From assembly GCA_017613375.1 (NCBI GenBank), contig JAGADZ010000042.1, forward strand, positions 1 through 41,770: a stretch of DNA of 41,770 bases, read 5' to 3'. The notes under the pieces are model-generated. The model made no database searches, was not told where the DNA came from, and saw only the letters and a list, made by a program, of their open reading frames with translations. Both the position numbers and the translations under genes were made by a program. Source of the stretch: Bacteroidales bacterium (GTDB lineage: Bacteria > Bacteroidota > Bacteroidia > Bacteroidales > P3). Positions 1-8,914 of this stretch are shown here, one piece after another (position 1 is the stretch's first letter; the number at the start of each line of letters is the position of its first letter).

Positions 1-782
1 ATGATGAACGTTATCAGCGCCAAAATGGCGGTTACTGCGATATTGCCGGTGATGTTGGCTCCTGCGGGGAATATCGGAATCAATCCCAATATGTTGCAGA
101 AGAAGATGAAGAAGAAGAGAGTAAGCAGATATGGGAGGAAACGGTTAGTGTTGTGTCCGAGAATCGGCTCCACTATTCCGTCTCGCACATGCAGGACAAG
201 CATCTCGATGAGCGACTGCATGCCGTGAGGCGCAGCTGTTCCGCGGACCTTGTACTTCTTGGCAGAGGCAAGGATTATGACGATAAGCAGCGTCACAGCG
301 ATGATGATGGCCGCCGCCGTCTTGGTGATGGAAATGTCGACGGGCTTCAGCACCTTGCCATTCTCGTCAGTCAGGAAGCAGTAATGTCTGCCTCCAAACT
401 CGGGAAACGCCTCGTCGCTGTTTTCAACTTTCGCTTCGTCAATCTCTTTGACACAAACAATCTCCTCCTTTTCCAAGCCACCGCCAATGAGGGCGTATGT
501 GTGCTTTTTGCTCTGATAGACAGAGTGTCCGTGATGGAAACGTTTGGACGAGAAAATCTCAATGTGGCCCTCGTCAATCAGTATAACCGGCAGATTGATG
601 GCGACAGCATGCTGTTTTCCGTCCTTGGTGTTGTAGTCGCAGATGTGCCACGAATGAGAGTCGGTCACGTGTCCGATAATGACTTCGCCAGGATTGAATT
701 GCTCCGGCTCAGCAGACGAACATCCCATCATAGAGAATGAGAAAAGGACAAACAAACAAGGAATCAGCTTCAAACGTATCAT
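1..782 (-). CDS. atpB: F0F1 ATP synthase subunit a (AtpB), C-terminal part beyond the window
   Basis: The reverse strand from the ATG at 782 is open to base 1, so the gene is cut by the left edge and about 260 codons are visible. It encodes the membrane a subunit that forms the proton half-channels beside the c-ring. The visible part has a hydrophobic start ending MMGCSSAEPEQFNPGEVIIG, then the long soluble head usual in Bacteroidota (motif DSHSWHICD), one membrane segment near residues 160-175, and the family signature from about residue 215 (RFLPYLLTLFFFIFFCNILG followed by LIPIFPAGANITGNIAVT). The essential arginine of the late helix lies outside the window. A Cys in a lipobox-like context (MMGC) suggests either a cleaved signal or a lipoprotein-type start. 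A -7 element at 826-833 suggests that atpB begins its own transcript. The identification is firm. Confidence 0.93.
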   Translation of the reverse strand, partial: MIRLKLIPCLFVLFSFSMMGCSSAEPEQFNPGEVIIGHVTDSHSWHICDYNTKDGKQHAVAINLPVILIDEGHIEIFSSKRFHHGHSVYQSKKHTYALIGGGLEKEEIVCVKEIDEAKVENSDEAFPEFGGRHYCFLTDENGKVLKPVDISITKTAAAIIIAVTLLIVIILASAKKYKVRGTAAPHGMQSLIEMLVLHVRDGIVEPILGHNTNRFLPYLLTLFFFIFFCNILGLIPIFPAGANITGNIAVTAILALITFI

Positions 783-825
783 TATCAATATATTTAATCT
801 AAATTCAATATCTTATATAAGCAGA

Positions 826-833
826 CAAAGATA
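826..833 (-). promoter_or_regulatory. Bacteroidota -7 promoter element for atpB
   Basis: Minus-strand TATCTTTG is a perfect match to the TAnnTTTG -7 consensus. It lies about 44 bases before the atpB ATG at 782. The expected -33 position carries TTTT rather than TTTG, so only the -7 half is strong. Confidence 0.55.
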
Positions 834-889
834 CAAATTATTTTTTATATAAAAAAGAAAAAAAAGAATAGGGTAAAAAAAACGACAAA

Positions 890-1126
890 TCAACTCTTGT
901 CAAAGATATTCAATTGTACCGAATCGAAAAGGCCGAGCTGGTTTTTGGGGGCATTGTCCGACTTGGTAGATTGAAGTGCCGCCAGCTGCATATGCAGCAT
1001 CCGTTTTGCCGCAATAGAGCGTGAGGTCCGGTGTATTTTAGCATATTCACCAATTTTTACAAAATCCCTCTCAGATAGATTAACAACTATCTTTTTAGCC
1101 TTTTTTTTGGTAGACTTTTTTTTCAT
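890..1126 (-). CDS. Small basic conserved protein, possible ribbon-helix-helix/helix type
   Basis: 78 residues from the ATG at 1126. A longer frame back to a TTG at 1150 is open, but that TTG lies inside a -7 promoter element (1148-1155), so it cannot be within the message from that promoter. The N-terminus is very lysine-rich (MKKKSTKKKAKK). It is followed by a strand-like stretch KIVVNLSERDFVKIGEYAKI and a helix with RTSRSIAAKRM, a pattern that resembles small DNA-binding ribbon-helix-helix proteins. The tail NQLGLFDSVQLNIFDKS is polar and amphipathic. It lies between the DUF2723 gene and atpB on the same strand with its own promoter. I do not recognise a named family. DNA binding is inference from charge and layout only. 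Confidence 0.6.
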   Translation of the reverse strand: MKKKSTKKKAKKIVVNLSERDFVKIGEYAKIHRTSRSIAAKRMLHMQLAALQSTKSDNAPKNQLGLFDSVQLNIFDKS

Positions 1127-1147
1127 TACATCGTCTGAATTATTTTG

Positions 1148-1155
1148 CAAAGATA
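1148..1155 (-). promoter_or_regulatory. Bacteroidota -7 promoter element for the 78-residue protein
   Basis: Minus-strand TATCTTTG matches TAnnTTTG exactly and lies 21 bases before the ATG at 1126. No clear TTTG is visible at -33. The motif overlaps the most upstream possible start (TTG at 1150) and so decides in favour of the ATG at 1126. Confidence 0.5.
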
Positions 1156-1220
1156 CAGAAAATACCCATCTTGTTATTTATCTTGGAATGTTTTTTGTAA
1201 CATAGTTTTTAACACAAAAC

Positions 1221-1252
1221 AAAAGGAGAGCCCTTTGCAGAGCCCTCCTTTT
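1221..1252 (-). terminator. Hairpin terminator after the DUF2723 gene
   Basis: AAAAGGAG at 1221-1228 pairs perfectly with CTCCTTTT at 1245-1252, with a further GC/GC pairing inside. On the minus strand the hairpin is followed by a T-rich run (gttttgtg). It lies 22 bases past the stop of the DUF2723 gene at 1275, the expected place for an intrinsic terminator. Confidence 0.7.
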
Positions 1253-1274
1253 CAGGAATGAGGTTATATAGGAA

Positions 1275-4200
1275 TTAATAACCCTGTCTATCCAACATAT
1301 TTTCAATACTCTTAAACTGGGGACCGTTTAAGAAATCATCCATTGCCTTCAGACGGGCCGCGTTATCAGGTGATGAAGCCATAAATGCTTTCGCACCTGC
1401 TTCGTTTAGCGCCACATAACGCTGGTTGTTGAATGGGCTGGCTATACGGTCGTCCATCTTACGGAATCTGGATAACTGAAAGATTACCTGATATGATTCT
1501 ACAAGCATATGTTCAACATCACCTCGCTTATCTGCCGGGAACGACAGAGCGTAATCCATGATCTGTTTGTAATAATCAAACATGTCACAGAGGACTTCGT
1601 AGGCTTTGACTTGGTCACCAAGATAGGAGTATATGTACATGGTGGTTATTGAGTAGCGGTTGTTCTCGAAATAATTTCTCGGGAAAAGTTTATCGCGAAA
1701 CTCAATAAACTTCTTGGCAGCTGCGGTGTCACCATTCTCGAGGCACTGGTATGCAAGCCATACAAAAGTCTGCCGTTGTACGTCACCCATATTTTTACTT
1801 ATGGGGTCAATATAGATGCCGCTGTTGAGATTGCCCCACTGCAGAGGTTGACGACTTCCATCCTCATTGATAGCACCATTGAGGAAGTAGTCGATTGTTC
1901 GAGGAGTGTAGTTGAAGGCACGTGTCTTGTTGACGGGATATGGCACAAGCAATGAGACCATGCCGTCCTCGACGCTATAATGGTCCACCACGGTGAACAC
2001 ATCGGCGATATAACCCGTGTTCATTATGCTGACAGGGCGTTCAAACCTGTTGGTACCGATGAAATCGAGCATCATCATCTCGTTGCGGACGAAATAACCG
2101 CGACGAGGATGGACGTCAAATTGTATTTCATCAGGTATGGTATCAGCCTGTTCTCTGGTGATGATGCCATTGGCTACAAGTTTGGCTTTGTCTATGGTAA
2201 TCTTGAACTTGTTTGTAGGCAAGTAGATAACGCTGTCGGCATCTTCCCTGCGTTGTTTCTGAACGAAACGACTGCGGTTGTTGACGACCTGCTGCAGTGC
2301 TTCTGTGACTTCCATACGAGGTCCATCCATAGGCACGAAGGCTTCATGACCGAGACCGTACATATCCTTGGGGAATGTAAAAGACAGGGGTTCCGACTGG
2401 TATAGTTTGTTGTACAGCTGTTCAACATACCAGTGCATTCCTGACAGTGTGTAGTTAAGAATACGCACGTCGGTACGGTATTCCTCAACTTCCTGAGCAT
2501 ACCAGAGAGGGAATGTGTCGTTGTCGCCAAAGGTGATGAGTACGCCATTGCGGTCTATAAGGCCGAGATAGTTCTTGGCAAAGTCACGTGCAGCCGTCTT
2601 ATGTGAACGGTCATGGTCGTCCCAGTTTTCCGCCCCGAGAATGACGGGTACAGTCATAGAGAGTATGAATGCCAATGGAAGTGCGACGCATTTGGGCAAC
2701 TTGACGACAGAAGCAATCAACGTGACCACGCCGACCATCGAAAGGATAAACCATCCTCCATTGAGAAGCAATCCAAGCAGGATAGCGACGACAGAGGCAA
2801 TGATGAAGCGGGTACGCACTTTGTTTTCGAACTTGGACGACAGCCAGTCATAGAGCGCATATACTCCAAGGCCGATCCATACGGAGAAGAAATAGAATGA
2901 GCCAACAAAGGCGTAGTCACGTTCACGCGGTTGACGAGGAGGCATGTTAAGATAGATGGCGATAGCGAGGCCCGTCATAAAGAACATGAGGAATACCACG
3001 AAGGCATCCTTGCGGTTCTTGATACAGTGGTAGAGGAGGCCAATCATACCGAGAAGGAGCGGAAGCATGTAGTATTTGTTGCGAGCCTTGTTATGCTCGA
3101 GATAGTCCGGCAGATTGTCCTGTGGTCCAAGACGGTGTTCGTCAACATAGTTTATACCTGAAATCCAGTTACCGTCGACATAATTGATGGTAGGATAACG
3201 GGTGTTATTCGGGCCAACGTTGTCGTCGAAATGATGTCCTTGGATATCGTTCTGACGTCCTGAGAAATTCCACATGAAGTAACGCCAATACATCCACCCC
3301 ATCTGGTAGCGATGGAAGAATGTCAGGTTCTGAGCGAAAGTTGGTTTGCTGCCCTGCGGAGGGTCTCCTGCCCAATATTTGTAGAATAGAGGATGGAGAC
3401 GGATGTTGTCGGGGCTCCACATGCGTGGGAAAACACCTGTCTGGGAATCGTCATATACATATTTGGGAGCGTAGGCTGCAAGTTTGTAGAAATCGTGGCC
3501 ATCGGCATCCTTAGTGCGTATGTATTTGGCATAGTCGTTCTTTACATCTCTCGGATTGCCAGCCGTATAGTAAGGACCTGTCAGGAGAGGTGTCTGACCG
3601 TACTGTTCACGGCCGAGATATGCACGCATAGCCACGGCATCCTTTGGTGCATTCTCGTTGAGCGGCGTATTTGTGTTGGCACGGATGACAAGAATGAAGA
3701 ATGTAGAATAGCCAATGACAAGCACAAGAAGGCTAAGCAAACAGGTATTGATGACTTGTCTGTTTTTCCCTTTGAGAATAAAATAGGCAACGACTCCGAG
3801 CAGTACGAGAACCATAAAGAATCCAAACGAGAAAGAGCCTGCACCGATTTTTGCCACAAAGAGTAGCAGGAACATCAGAATCAAAACAATTACATTGACG
3901 TTCTTGCTTGGTTTTTGCAGTCTGGAGTTGTTCCAGATACCCCATGCTATAAAGACTGCCATGAGAAAGAAGAAGACAATAGTGCCCGAGTTGAATCCCA
4001 TGTGCAGTTTATTTACGAAGAAGACATCAAAATCACATGAGAGGCTTACGATGCCTGGGATGACGCCCCACAATACGACAGCGAGGATTACAAGTGATAC
4101 GATGCCGCTGACCAAAAGACCTTTGGTTGTGGTTTTAGGCCACTTCTTGAAATAGACAACATAAACAATTGCAGGTATTGTCAGGAGGTTCAGCAAGTGA

Positions 4201-4781
4201 ACACCAATGGCTATACCCACAAGGAAACATATTAGGACAAGCCACCTCAACGAGTATTTGTCGTCGGACTGTTCCTCCCATTTCAAAATAGCCCAGAACA
4301 CTACCGCAGTGAAGAATGAAGACATTGCGTAGACCTCACCTTCGACAGCTGAGAACCAATAAGTATCGGTGAATGTATAGGCCAAAGCACCAACAATGCC
4401 TGAGGCAAAAACTGCCCAAACCTTTGTATTTTTCAGTGAAAGGTCTTCAAATTTCAACAGTTTCTTCCCTAATAAGGTAATAGTCCAGTAAAGGAACATG
4501 ATACCTAAACCACTAGCCACAGCCGACATGACATTCACTGCAAATGCAGCATGATAGGGGTCTGTGAAGAGAGAGAAGAGTCGTCCGATAATCTGGAAAG
4601 TCGGGGCTCCAGGAGGGTGACCCACCTGAACCTTAAAGGCAGTAGCGATGTATTCACCGCAGTCCCACCAAGAAGCGGTAGCTTCAGCAGTCATAATGTA
4701 AACAGCACAGGCTATAATACCAATAAGCCAGCCTATGCAGTTGTTTACAAGATGATACTGTTTTAAAGTTTTATCATTCAT
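1275..4781 (-). CDS. DUF2723 GT-C membrane protein (TMEM260-like)
   Basis: 1168 residues. The first ~390 residues hold many hydrophobic helices, and three or so more follow near residues 570-700. The rest is soluble and probably periplasmic. The start has the DUF2723 signature EATASWWDCGEYIATAFKVQ followed by VGHPPGAP. D40 and E43 sit in the first loop, where GT-C glycosyltransferases keep their acidic catalytic residues. The human DUF2723 member TMEM260 is an O-mannosyltransferase; the bacterial members are widespread in Bacteroidota but their substrate is not settled as far as I know. Transfer of a sugar from a lipid-linked donor onto exported protein is therefore inference. The gene lies 50 bases after arcA with no promoter seen between, so co-transcription is possible, and a hairpin terminator follows it. 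The family call is firm, the role is not. Confidence 0.9.
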   Translation of the reverse strand: MNDKTLKQYHLVNNCIGWLIGIIACAVYIMTAEATASWWDCGEYIATAFKVQVGHPPGAPTFQIIGRLFSLFTDPYHAAFAVNVMSAVASGLGIMFLYWTITLLGKKLLKFEDLSLKNTKVWAVFASGIVGALAYTFTDTYWFSAVEGEVYAMSSFFTAVVFWAILKWEEQSDDKYSLRWLVLICFLVGIAIGVHLLNLLTIPAIVYVVYFKKWPKTTTKGLLVSGIVSLVILAVVLWGVIPGIVSLSCDFDVFFVNKLHMGFNSGTIVFFFLMAVFIAWGIWNNSRLQKPSKNVNVIVLILMFLLLFVAKIGAGSFSFGFFMVLVLLGVVAYFILKGKNRQVINTCLLSLLVLVIGYSTFFILVIRANTNTPLNENAPKDAVAMRAYLGREQYGQTPLLTGPYYTAGNPRDVKNDYAKYIRTKDADGHDFYKLAAYAPKYVYDDSQTGVFPRMWSPDNIRLHPLFYKYWAGDPPQGSKPTFAQNLTFFHRYQMGWMYWRYFMWNFSGRQNDIQGHHFDDNVGPNNTRYPTINYVDGNWISGINYVDEHRLGPQDNLPDYLEHNKARNKYYMLPLLLGMIGLLYHCIKNRKDAFVVFLMFFMTGLAIAIYLNMPPRQPRERDYAFVGSFYFFSVWIGLGVYALYDWLSSKFENKVRTRFIIASVVAILLGLLLNGGWFILSMVGVVTLIASVVKLPKCVALPLAFILSMTVPVILGAENWDDHDRSHKTAARDFAKNYLGLIDRNGVLITFGDNDTFPLWYAQEVEEYRTDVRILNYTLSGMHWYVEQLYNKLYQSEPLSFTFPKDMYGLGHEAFVPMDGPRMEVTEALQQVVNNRSRFVQKQRREDADSVIYLPTNKFKITIDKAKLVANGIITREQADTIPDEIQFDVHPRRGYFVRNEMMMLDFIGTNRFERPVSIMNTGYIADVFTVVDHYSVEDGMVSLLVPYPVNKTRAFNYTPRTIDYFLNGAINEDGSRQPLQWGNLNSGIYIDPISKNMGDVQRQTFVWLAYQCLENGDTAAAKKFIEFRDKLFPRNYFENNRYSITTMYIYSYLGDQVKAYEVLCDMFDYYKQIMDYALSFPADKRGDVEHMLVESYQVIFQLSRFRKMDDRIASPFNNQRYVALNEAGAKAFMASSPDNAARLKAMDDFLNGPQFKSIENMLDRQGY

Positions 4782-4831
4782 GTTGTTATTTATTGAAAGT
4801 TTATATTCGTCGTAAATGTTGATATATTTAA

Positions 4832-6094
4832 CTACCAGTCAACCTCGTCGCGATTTACAGGCATTGTCATGCAACGTGCTCCTCCGCCGGCACGGGGCAG
4901 TTCGCTTGCTGCAAAGGTGACGACACAGCGGTTATAGTCGTCGATGGAGACATCACCTTTTGCGACATCCTCGGCATTGAGGACTGTGAAACCAGCCTTG
5001 TCGAGAGCATCGATAGTATGGCTGTTGCGACGGTAGCCTATTATTTTGCCAGGAGCGAGGGCAAAGAAATTGGAGCCGCTATGCCACTGTTCACGTTGCT
5101 GCATCCACAAATCCTCTCCACCGCAGAAGACCGGTTCCATGTCAATACCGACACATTTTAGTGCCTCAAGTATATTCTTGCAATCGTGATAATGAATCTT
5201 ACCATTATCAATTTCTATCCATGTAGTGGCTTTTCCTGAAAACTCGTAGGTTTTGCGAAGCATCGGCTCATAAATCATACAGCGGTTCCTGTCAAGGAAA
5301 GTGTAAACCATGTCAAGATGAATGAACGATTCCGGCTTGAGAGGTAGCTGCTGGGTGATGATGTTGAATTTCGGCCTATCGCTGAAAGTATGGGCAAGGA
5401 ATTGAATACCTTTCCTGTCTGTACGTATTCCTTCACCGATACACAGCAAGTCCGTACGTCCTATCTGCACATCGCCACCTTCTGTATGGGCATTGGAATC
5501 CCAATCCTGAGCATTGATAGTGTTGCATCCAAAGAAGTTCTCAAAGATAGCCTTATATATCAAGTTCTCTCGTTTTCTGACATCAAATGACATAGAGTTT
5601 ACGAGCACACGGTCGAAAACTGACGAAGAGGCATCACGGGTGAAGAAGAGATTATACAAAGGACGTAATACGAATCTGCGTTCAGCAAAGCATTGTGGGT
5701 CTTTCCCTTTACGGTAAGCGAAGCCCTCTATAAGTTCTGCTGCAAGAGTTGAGGAAGCATGGGACAACAGTTCGTCGGTGAGATAGTCAGCATTTTCTGC
5801 CATGCAACTCTCGACAACGATTTTTTTACGCAAAGCATCGTCTTCAAGGAGAGTTTCAAGAATATCCCGGACATAATAGACTTTAGTAACTTTCTCAAAG
5901 ACCGAAGAGAAGTTACGGTATTCACCATCGACAATATTCTTGTTAAGGATGTCGCTATATAGAGCCTCCGCGGCGTTCTGAGGAGTCATTCTCTCTATCT
6001 CCACACCCGGGCGATGTAGAAGAACGGCGTTAAGACGACCTATTTCAGATGTTACATTAACCTTTATTTTCTGTCTATATTCAGAGATTCCCAT
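4832..6094 (-). CDS. arcA: Arginine deiminase
   Basis: 420 residues, about the usual family length. It hydrolyses L-arginine to L-citrulline and ammonia in the cytoplasm. The guanidino-modifying fold is marked by FTRDASSSVF near the first third, NAHTEGGDVQIGR (His/Glu/Asp of the active site), SFIHLDMVYTFLDRN, GSNFFALAPGKIIGYRRN, and the nucleophile Cys408 in GGGARCMTMPVNRDEVDW at the very end. The ATG at 6094 gives the normal N-terminus EIGRLNAVLLHRPG. No ornithine carbamoyltransferase, carbamate kinase or antiporter gene is adjacent, so the classic arc operon is not present here. A -7 element at 6173-6180 lies upstream. Agmatine-degrading genes lie 5 kb away on the other strand. Confidence 0.96.
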   Translation of the reverse strand: MGISEYRQKIKVNVTSEIGRLNAVLLHRPGVEIERMTPQNAAEALYSDILNKNIVDGEYRNFSSVFEKVTKVYYVRDILETLLEDDALRKKIVVESCMAENADYLTDELLSHASSTLAAELIEGFAYRKGKDPQCFAERRFVLRPLYNLFFTRDASSSVFDRVLVNSMSFDVRKRENLIYKAIFENFFGCNTINAQDWDSNAHTEGGDVQIGRTDLLCIGEGIRTDRKGIQFLAHTFSDRPKFNIITQQLPLKPESFIHLDMVYTFLDRNRCMIYEPMLRKTYEFSGKATTWIEIDNGKIHYHDCKNILEALKCVGIDMEPVFCGGEDLWMQQREQWHSGSNFFALAPGKIIGYRRNSHTIDALDKAGFTVLNAEDVAKGDVSIDDYNRCVVTFAASELPRAGGGARCMTMPVNRDEVDW

Positions 6095-6172
6095 ATGTCT
6101 ATAATAACCTTCCTGCCTTATTACAATGACTTACAACAACATTTGAGCAATAAGGCACACTATATAAAAATG

Positions 6173-6180
6173 CAAATTTA
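6173..6180 (-). promoter_or_regulatory. Candidate -7 promoter element for arcA
   Basis: Minus-strand TAAATTTG fits TAnnTTTG and would give a leader of about 70 bases before the arcA ATG at 6094. The -33 position is AT-rich without a clear TTTG, so support is moderate. Confidence 0.4.
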
Positions 6181-6240
6181 AATAAAAATATCGAAAAGCA
6201 CATATCTGTTCACGAAAAATATTTTAACAAGTTATTACAT

Positions 6241-6885
6241 TCAAAGAGTTGTCGTGACGGTATAGGTCGTATAAAGATTGTTGTCGGACATAACACTGTG
6301 GTATACCAACCTTGCTTTATCAACGGCAAGAACCCTTTCGTCGTTAAAGCGGGCGTCTGAGCCGAAGTCAATGAAATGGGCGGCAAAATTGTCAATATCC
6401 ATAGAAAAGACAATGACAGCATTCGGTGCCTCTGCTGAGACTGAATTATTGACCGTGATGAAGACGAACTTGTTGTCAATCAAACGACATTCCTTGACAG
6501 CCCCTATGACATACACAACCGTGTCCTTATAGAATCCCTCTGTACCGCTGAAGAGCACCGAGGTGCTACGCTTTTCAAGATCATAGACATAGAAAGACGG
6601 GGCGTTATTCTTCTCATAATAGAACACCTGATGATGCAATGAGTCAACTAGACGGGCCACGACACACTTGTCGTCAGGGAGAGTATTGACGTAGTTGTCG
6701 GCTTCCTGGTTATAATATTCAATCTCATCAAATGAGTCTTCAATAATATCGAGAGTATCCACCTGTAGCATAACAGGCTCTTCTTGCCGTGAAGAGAAGA
6801 ACACCACAAGTACCACTGCAGCCAGAGCAGCCACAGAGAGTACCACTGGGATATTAAAGGACTTATGTTTCTTACGTTTTGACAT
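6241..6885 (-). CDS. Membrane-anchored protein of unknown function
   Basis: 214 residues from the ATG at 6885; a GTG one codon earlier is less likely. A short basic cytoplasmic tail (MSKRKKHK) precedes one membrane helix (about residues 12-31), and the rest should be periplasmic. After an acidic linker (DTLDIIEDSFDEIEYYNQEA) the domain is strand-rich with regular hydrophobic alternation. Segments such as FYVYDLEKRSTSVLFSG read like repeated blades of a small beta-propeller, but I cannot show closed repeats. It lies 58 bases downstream of the S41 protease on the same strand, so the two are probably co-transcribed. I do not recognise the family. Confidence 0.75.
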   Translation of the reverse strand: MSKRKKHKSFNIPVVLSVAALAAVVLVVFFSSRQEEPVMLQVDTLDIIEDSFDEIEYYNQEADNYVNTLPDDKCVVARLVDSLHHQVFYYEKNNAPSFYVYDLEKRSTSVLFSGTEGFYKDTVVYVIGAVKECRLIDNKFVFITVNNSVSAEAPNAVIVFSMDIDNFAAHFIDFGSDARFNDERVLAVDKARLVYHSVMSDNNLYTTYTVTTTL

Positions 6886-6943
6886 CACTCGTCTAATAAT
6901 ACAGTGTGTATTCCAAACATTGTACTGCAGTAATAACTTACAA

Positions 6944-8776
6944 TCATTTAATCTCCTTGACTTTCCTCAAAGCCGTGAGCAGAGCTTCGTCGTCGTCCTT
7001 CATAATACGGTAATAGTATTCGATACCATAAAGGTTACGGGCAATAAGAGCCTTGATGAGATATCCCATATAAATATCGCTATGTTTGTTTATTAGTTCT
7101 CTACGACGGTCCTCGTCTTTCGCTTTTTCCTTGAGATTATTCTTGAGAGTTCTGTCATCAAGTAATTTATTCAAATAAGCCTCATAGCTATTGGCATGAA
7201 TTACATGGGAAGTGTCGGAGACTATTTTTCTGATTTGTTCGGTCATCCATGTTGCCACCCAGTCGCCTCGAACATCCTTTTTGGATATATTCTTGGAAGC
7301 AGCGAAAGCATTGAAAGCCTTGGCGACAGCGACAGAGTCATAATTGGCCATAAAATCATCAAAGGTGGCAAGATGAGGGTCGTTGCGGTGGTTGTCGGCC
7401 CAATTGAGAGCGAAAGTGTTGAAGATACCGCCAGAACGTAACGAGAGGAAGTAATCAGACAGACGGATAGTGTCCATCGGGACAAAAACATCAGGCATAA
7501 TGCCACCACCTCCATATACAACGCGGCCTGAAGCAGTATAATACTTCAACGAATCAGGATAGCTGACAGAATCAGCGTTGGTTAGTTCGTTATGTTCGTA
7601 TCGATTGCGCAATTCCCTGTTATAAGCGTCAATACCACCGTCATATGGTTTCTGTATACAACGGCCTGACGGAGTATAATAGCGTGCCGTTGTCAAACGT
7701 ATCTGAGCACCATCATAGATATCAAACATGCGCTGAACCAAACCCTTGCCAAAAGAGCGTCGTCCCACAAGTGTACCACGGTCCCAGTCCTGAACAGCAC
7801 CTGAGACGATTTCTGATGCAGAAGCCGAATACTCGTCAATCAATACCACAAGAGGTCCTGAGGTATAGAGGCCTCCACGTGTTGAATTGTAATCACGACG
7901 CGGAGAACGCATACCTTCGGTATATACAATCAACTTGTTGCGTTCAAGAAATTCATTGGCTATACCACATGCGATATCAAGATATCCGCCACTGTTGCCG
8001 CGGAGGTCGAAAATCAGGCGTTTCATGCCTTTACGCTTCAGTTCGTTGATAGCGTTGCGGACTTCCTCACGTGAGGTACGAGCGAAACGTGTAAGTCTGA
8101 TATATCCAACCTCGTCGTCAAGCATAAAATAGGTGTCAACGGAATAGATAGGAACTTTGTCTCGAACAATTTTGAACACTAAAGGGGTTGCCACACCCTG
8201 ACGTTTGACAGTGAGCAAAACCTCTGTGCCTTTCTTGCCACGCAAATGACGGAAAACAAAATTATTGTTCACACCTTTGAATGTAGCCACGGTATCGTCA
8301 ACTTTCAAAAGTTTGTCACCAATCTGAAGCCCGACTTTTTCCGAGGGTCCCCCGACTATGACATCGGTAACGGAAATAGTATCGTCAACTATCTGGAACG
8401 AAATACCGACACCCTCAAAATTAGCCTGCAACCCCTCGTTAGTGCGTTGTACATCCCTCGCAGCTATATACATACTGTGTGGATCCAGTTCTGAAAGCAT
8501 TGAAGAAACAGCTTTTTCTGAAATCCTTAAATAGTTAGGGTCTTCGACATAATAGTTTCGGATATAATCGCATACCTGTTGAATACGCATAAAATTATTC
8601 AGAGATGAGTCAACCTCAACAGAAGCTGCAGGAGCCTGGACCGGCGCGGCAGCAGGTGTTTCAGTACGATTTCGTCTCGGTTTACGGGGATTAGTGTCTC
8701 TCGGATTACTGTTTTGTGCAGATAAATACAAGAAAGTGAGCACAAAAACCAAAAGTGTCAAGATTTTTTTGTTCAT
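6944..8776 (-). CDS. S41 family C-terminal processing protease with PDZ domain
   Basis: 610 residues with a signal peptide ending near YLSAQ (residue 21) and a proline/alanine-rich linker. A helical N-terminal part (FMRIQQVCDYIRNYYVEDPN) is followed by a PDZ domain at about residues 115-200 (VGISFQIVDDTISVTDVIVG) and the S41 catalytic domain. The nucleophile Ser lies in EYSASASEIVSGA and the general-base Lys in RRSFGKGLVQ. The carboxylate-binding region LIFDLRGNSGGYLD is intact. The family cleaves periplasmic proteins near their C-termini. A C-terminal extension of about 200 residues after the catalytic core is usual in the CtpA/Prc group of Bacteroidota. It is transcribed away from sppA across a 138-base divergent gap. 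Confidence 0.93.
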   Translation of the reverse strand: MNKKILTLLVFVLTFLYLSAQNSNPRDTNPRKPRRNRTETPAAAPVQAPAASVEVDSSLNNFMRIQQVCDYIRNYYVEDPNYLRISEKAVSSMLSELDPHSMYIAARDVQRTNEGLQANFEGVGISFQIVDDTISVTDVIVGGPSEKVGLQIGDKLLKVDDTVATFKGVNNNFVFRHLRGKKGTEVLLTVKRQGVATPLVFKIVRDKVPIYSVDTYFMLDDEVGYIRLTRFARTSREEVRNAINELKRKGMKRLIFDLRGNSGGYLDIACGIANEFLERNKLIVYTEGMRSPRRDYNSTRGGLYTSGPLVVLIDEYSASASEIVSGAVQDWDRGTLVGRRSFGKGLVQRMFDIYDGAQIRLTTARYYTPSGRCIQKPYDGGIDAYNRELRNRYEHNELTNADSVSYPDSLKYYTASGRVVYGGGGIMPDVFVPMDTIRLSDYFLSLRSGGIFNTFALNWADNHRNDPHLATFDDFMANYDSVAVAKAFNAFAASKNISKKDVRGDWVATWMTEQIRKIVSDTSHVIHANSYEAYLNKLLDDRTLKNNLKEKAKDEDRRRELINKHSDIYMGYLIKALIARNLYGIEYYYRIMKDDDEALLTALRKVKEIK

Positions 8777-8914
8777 TGTAGCAGTTATATTTTTTGTATT
8801 TTTAACGGAGAAAAAAGATTATTATTTTATTAATGATAAAAATAAAATAGCAACAACAACGTTACATTGAACGGAGAACGGAGATTATTTATAATAAATA
8901 AATATCCACAATAT

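Noticed and set aside
153-740. 195-residue plus-strand open frame
   Set aside because: It is antisense to atpB, whose reverse-strand frame has clear family motifs; the plus-strand product resembles nothing.
1980-2405. 141-residue plus-strand open frame inside the DUF2723 gene
   Set aside because: Shadow of the DUF2723 coding frame; no motif or promoter of its own.
3393-3866. 157-residue plus-strand open frame
   Set aside because: Also antisense to the membrane domain of the DUF2723 protein; composition is that of a reversed hydrophobic frame.
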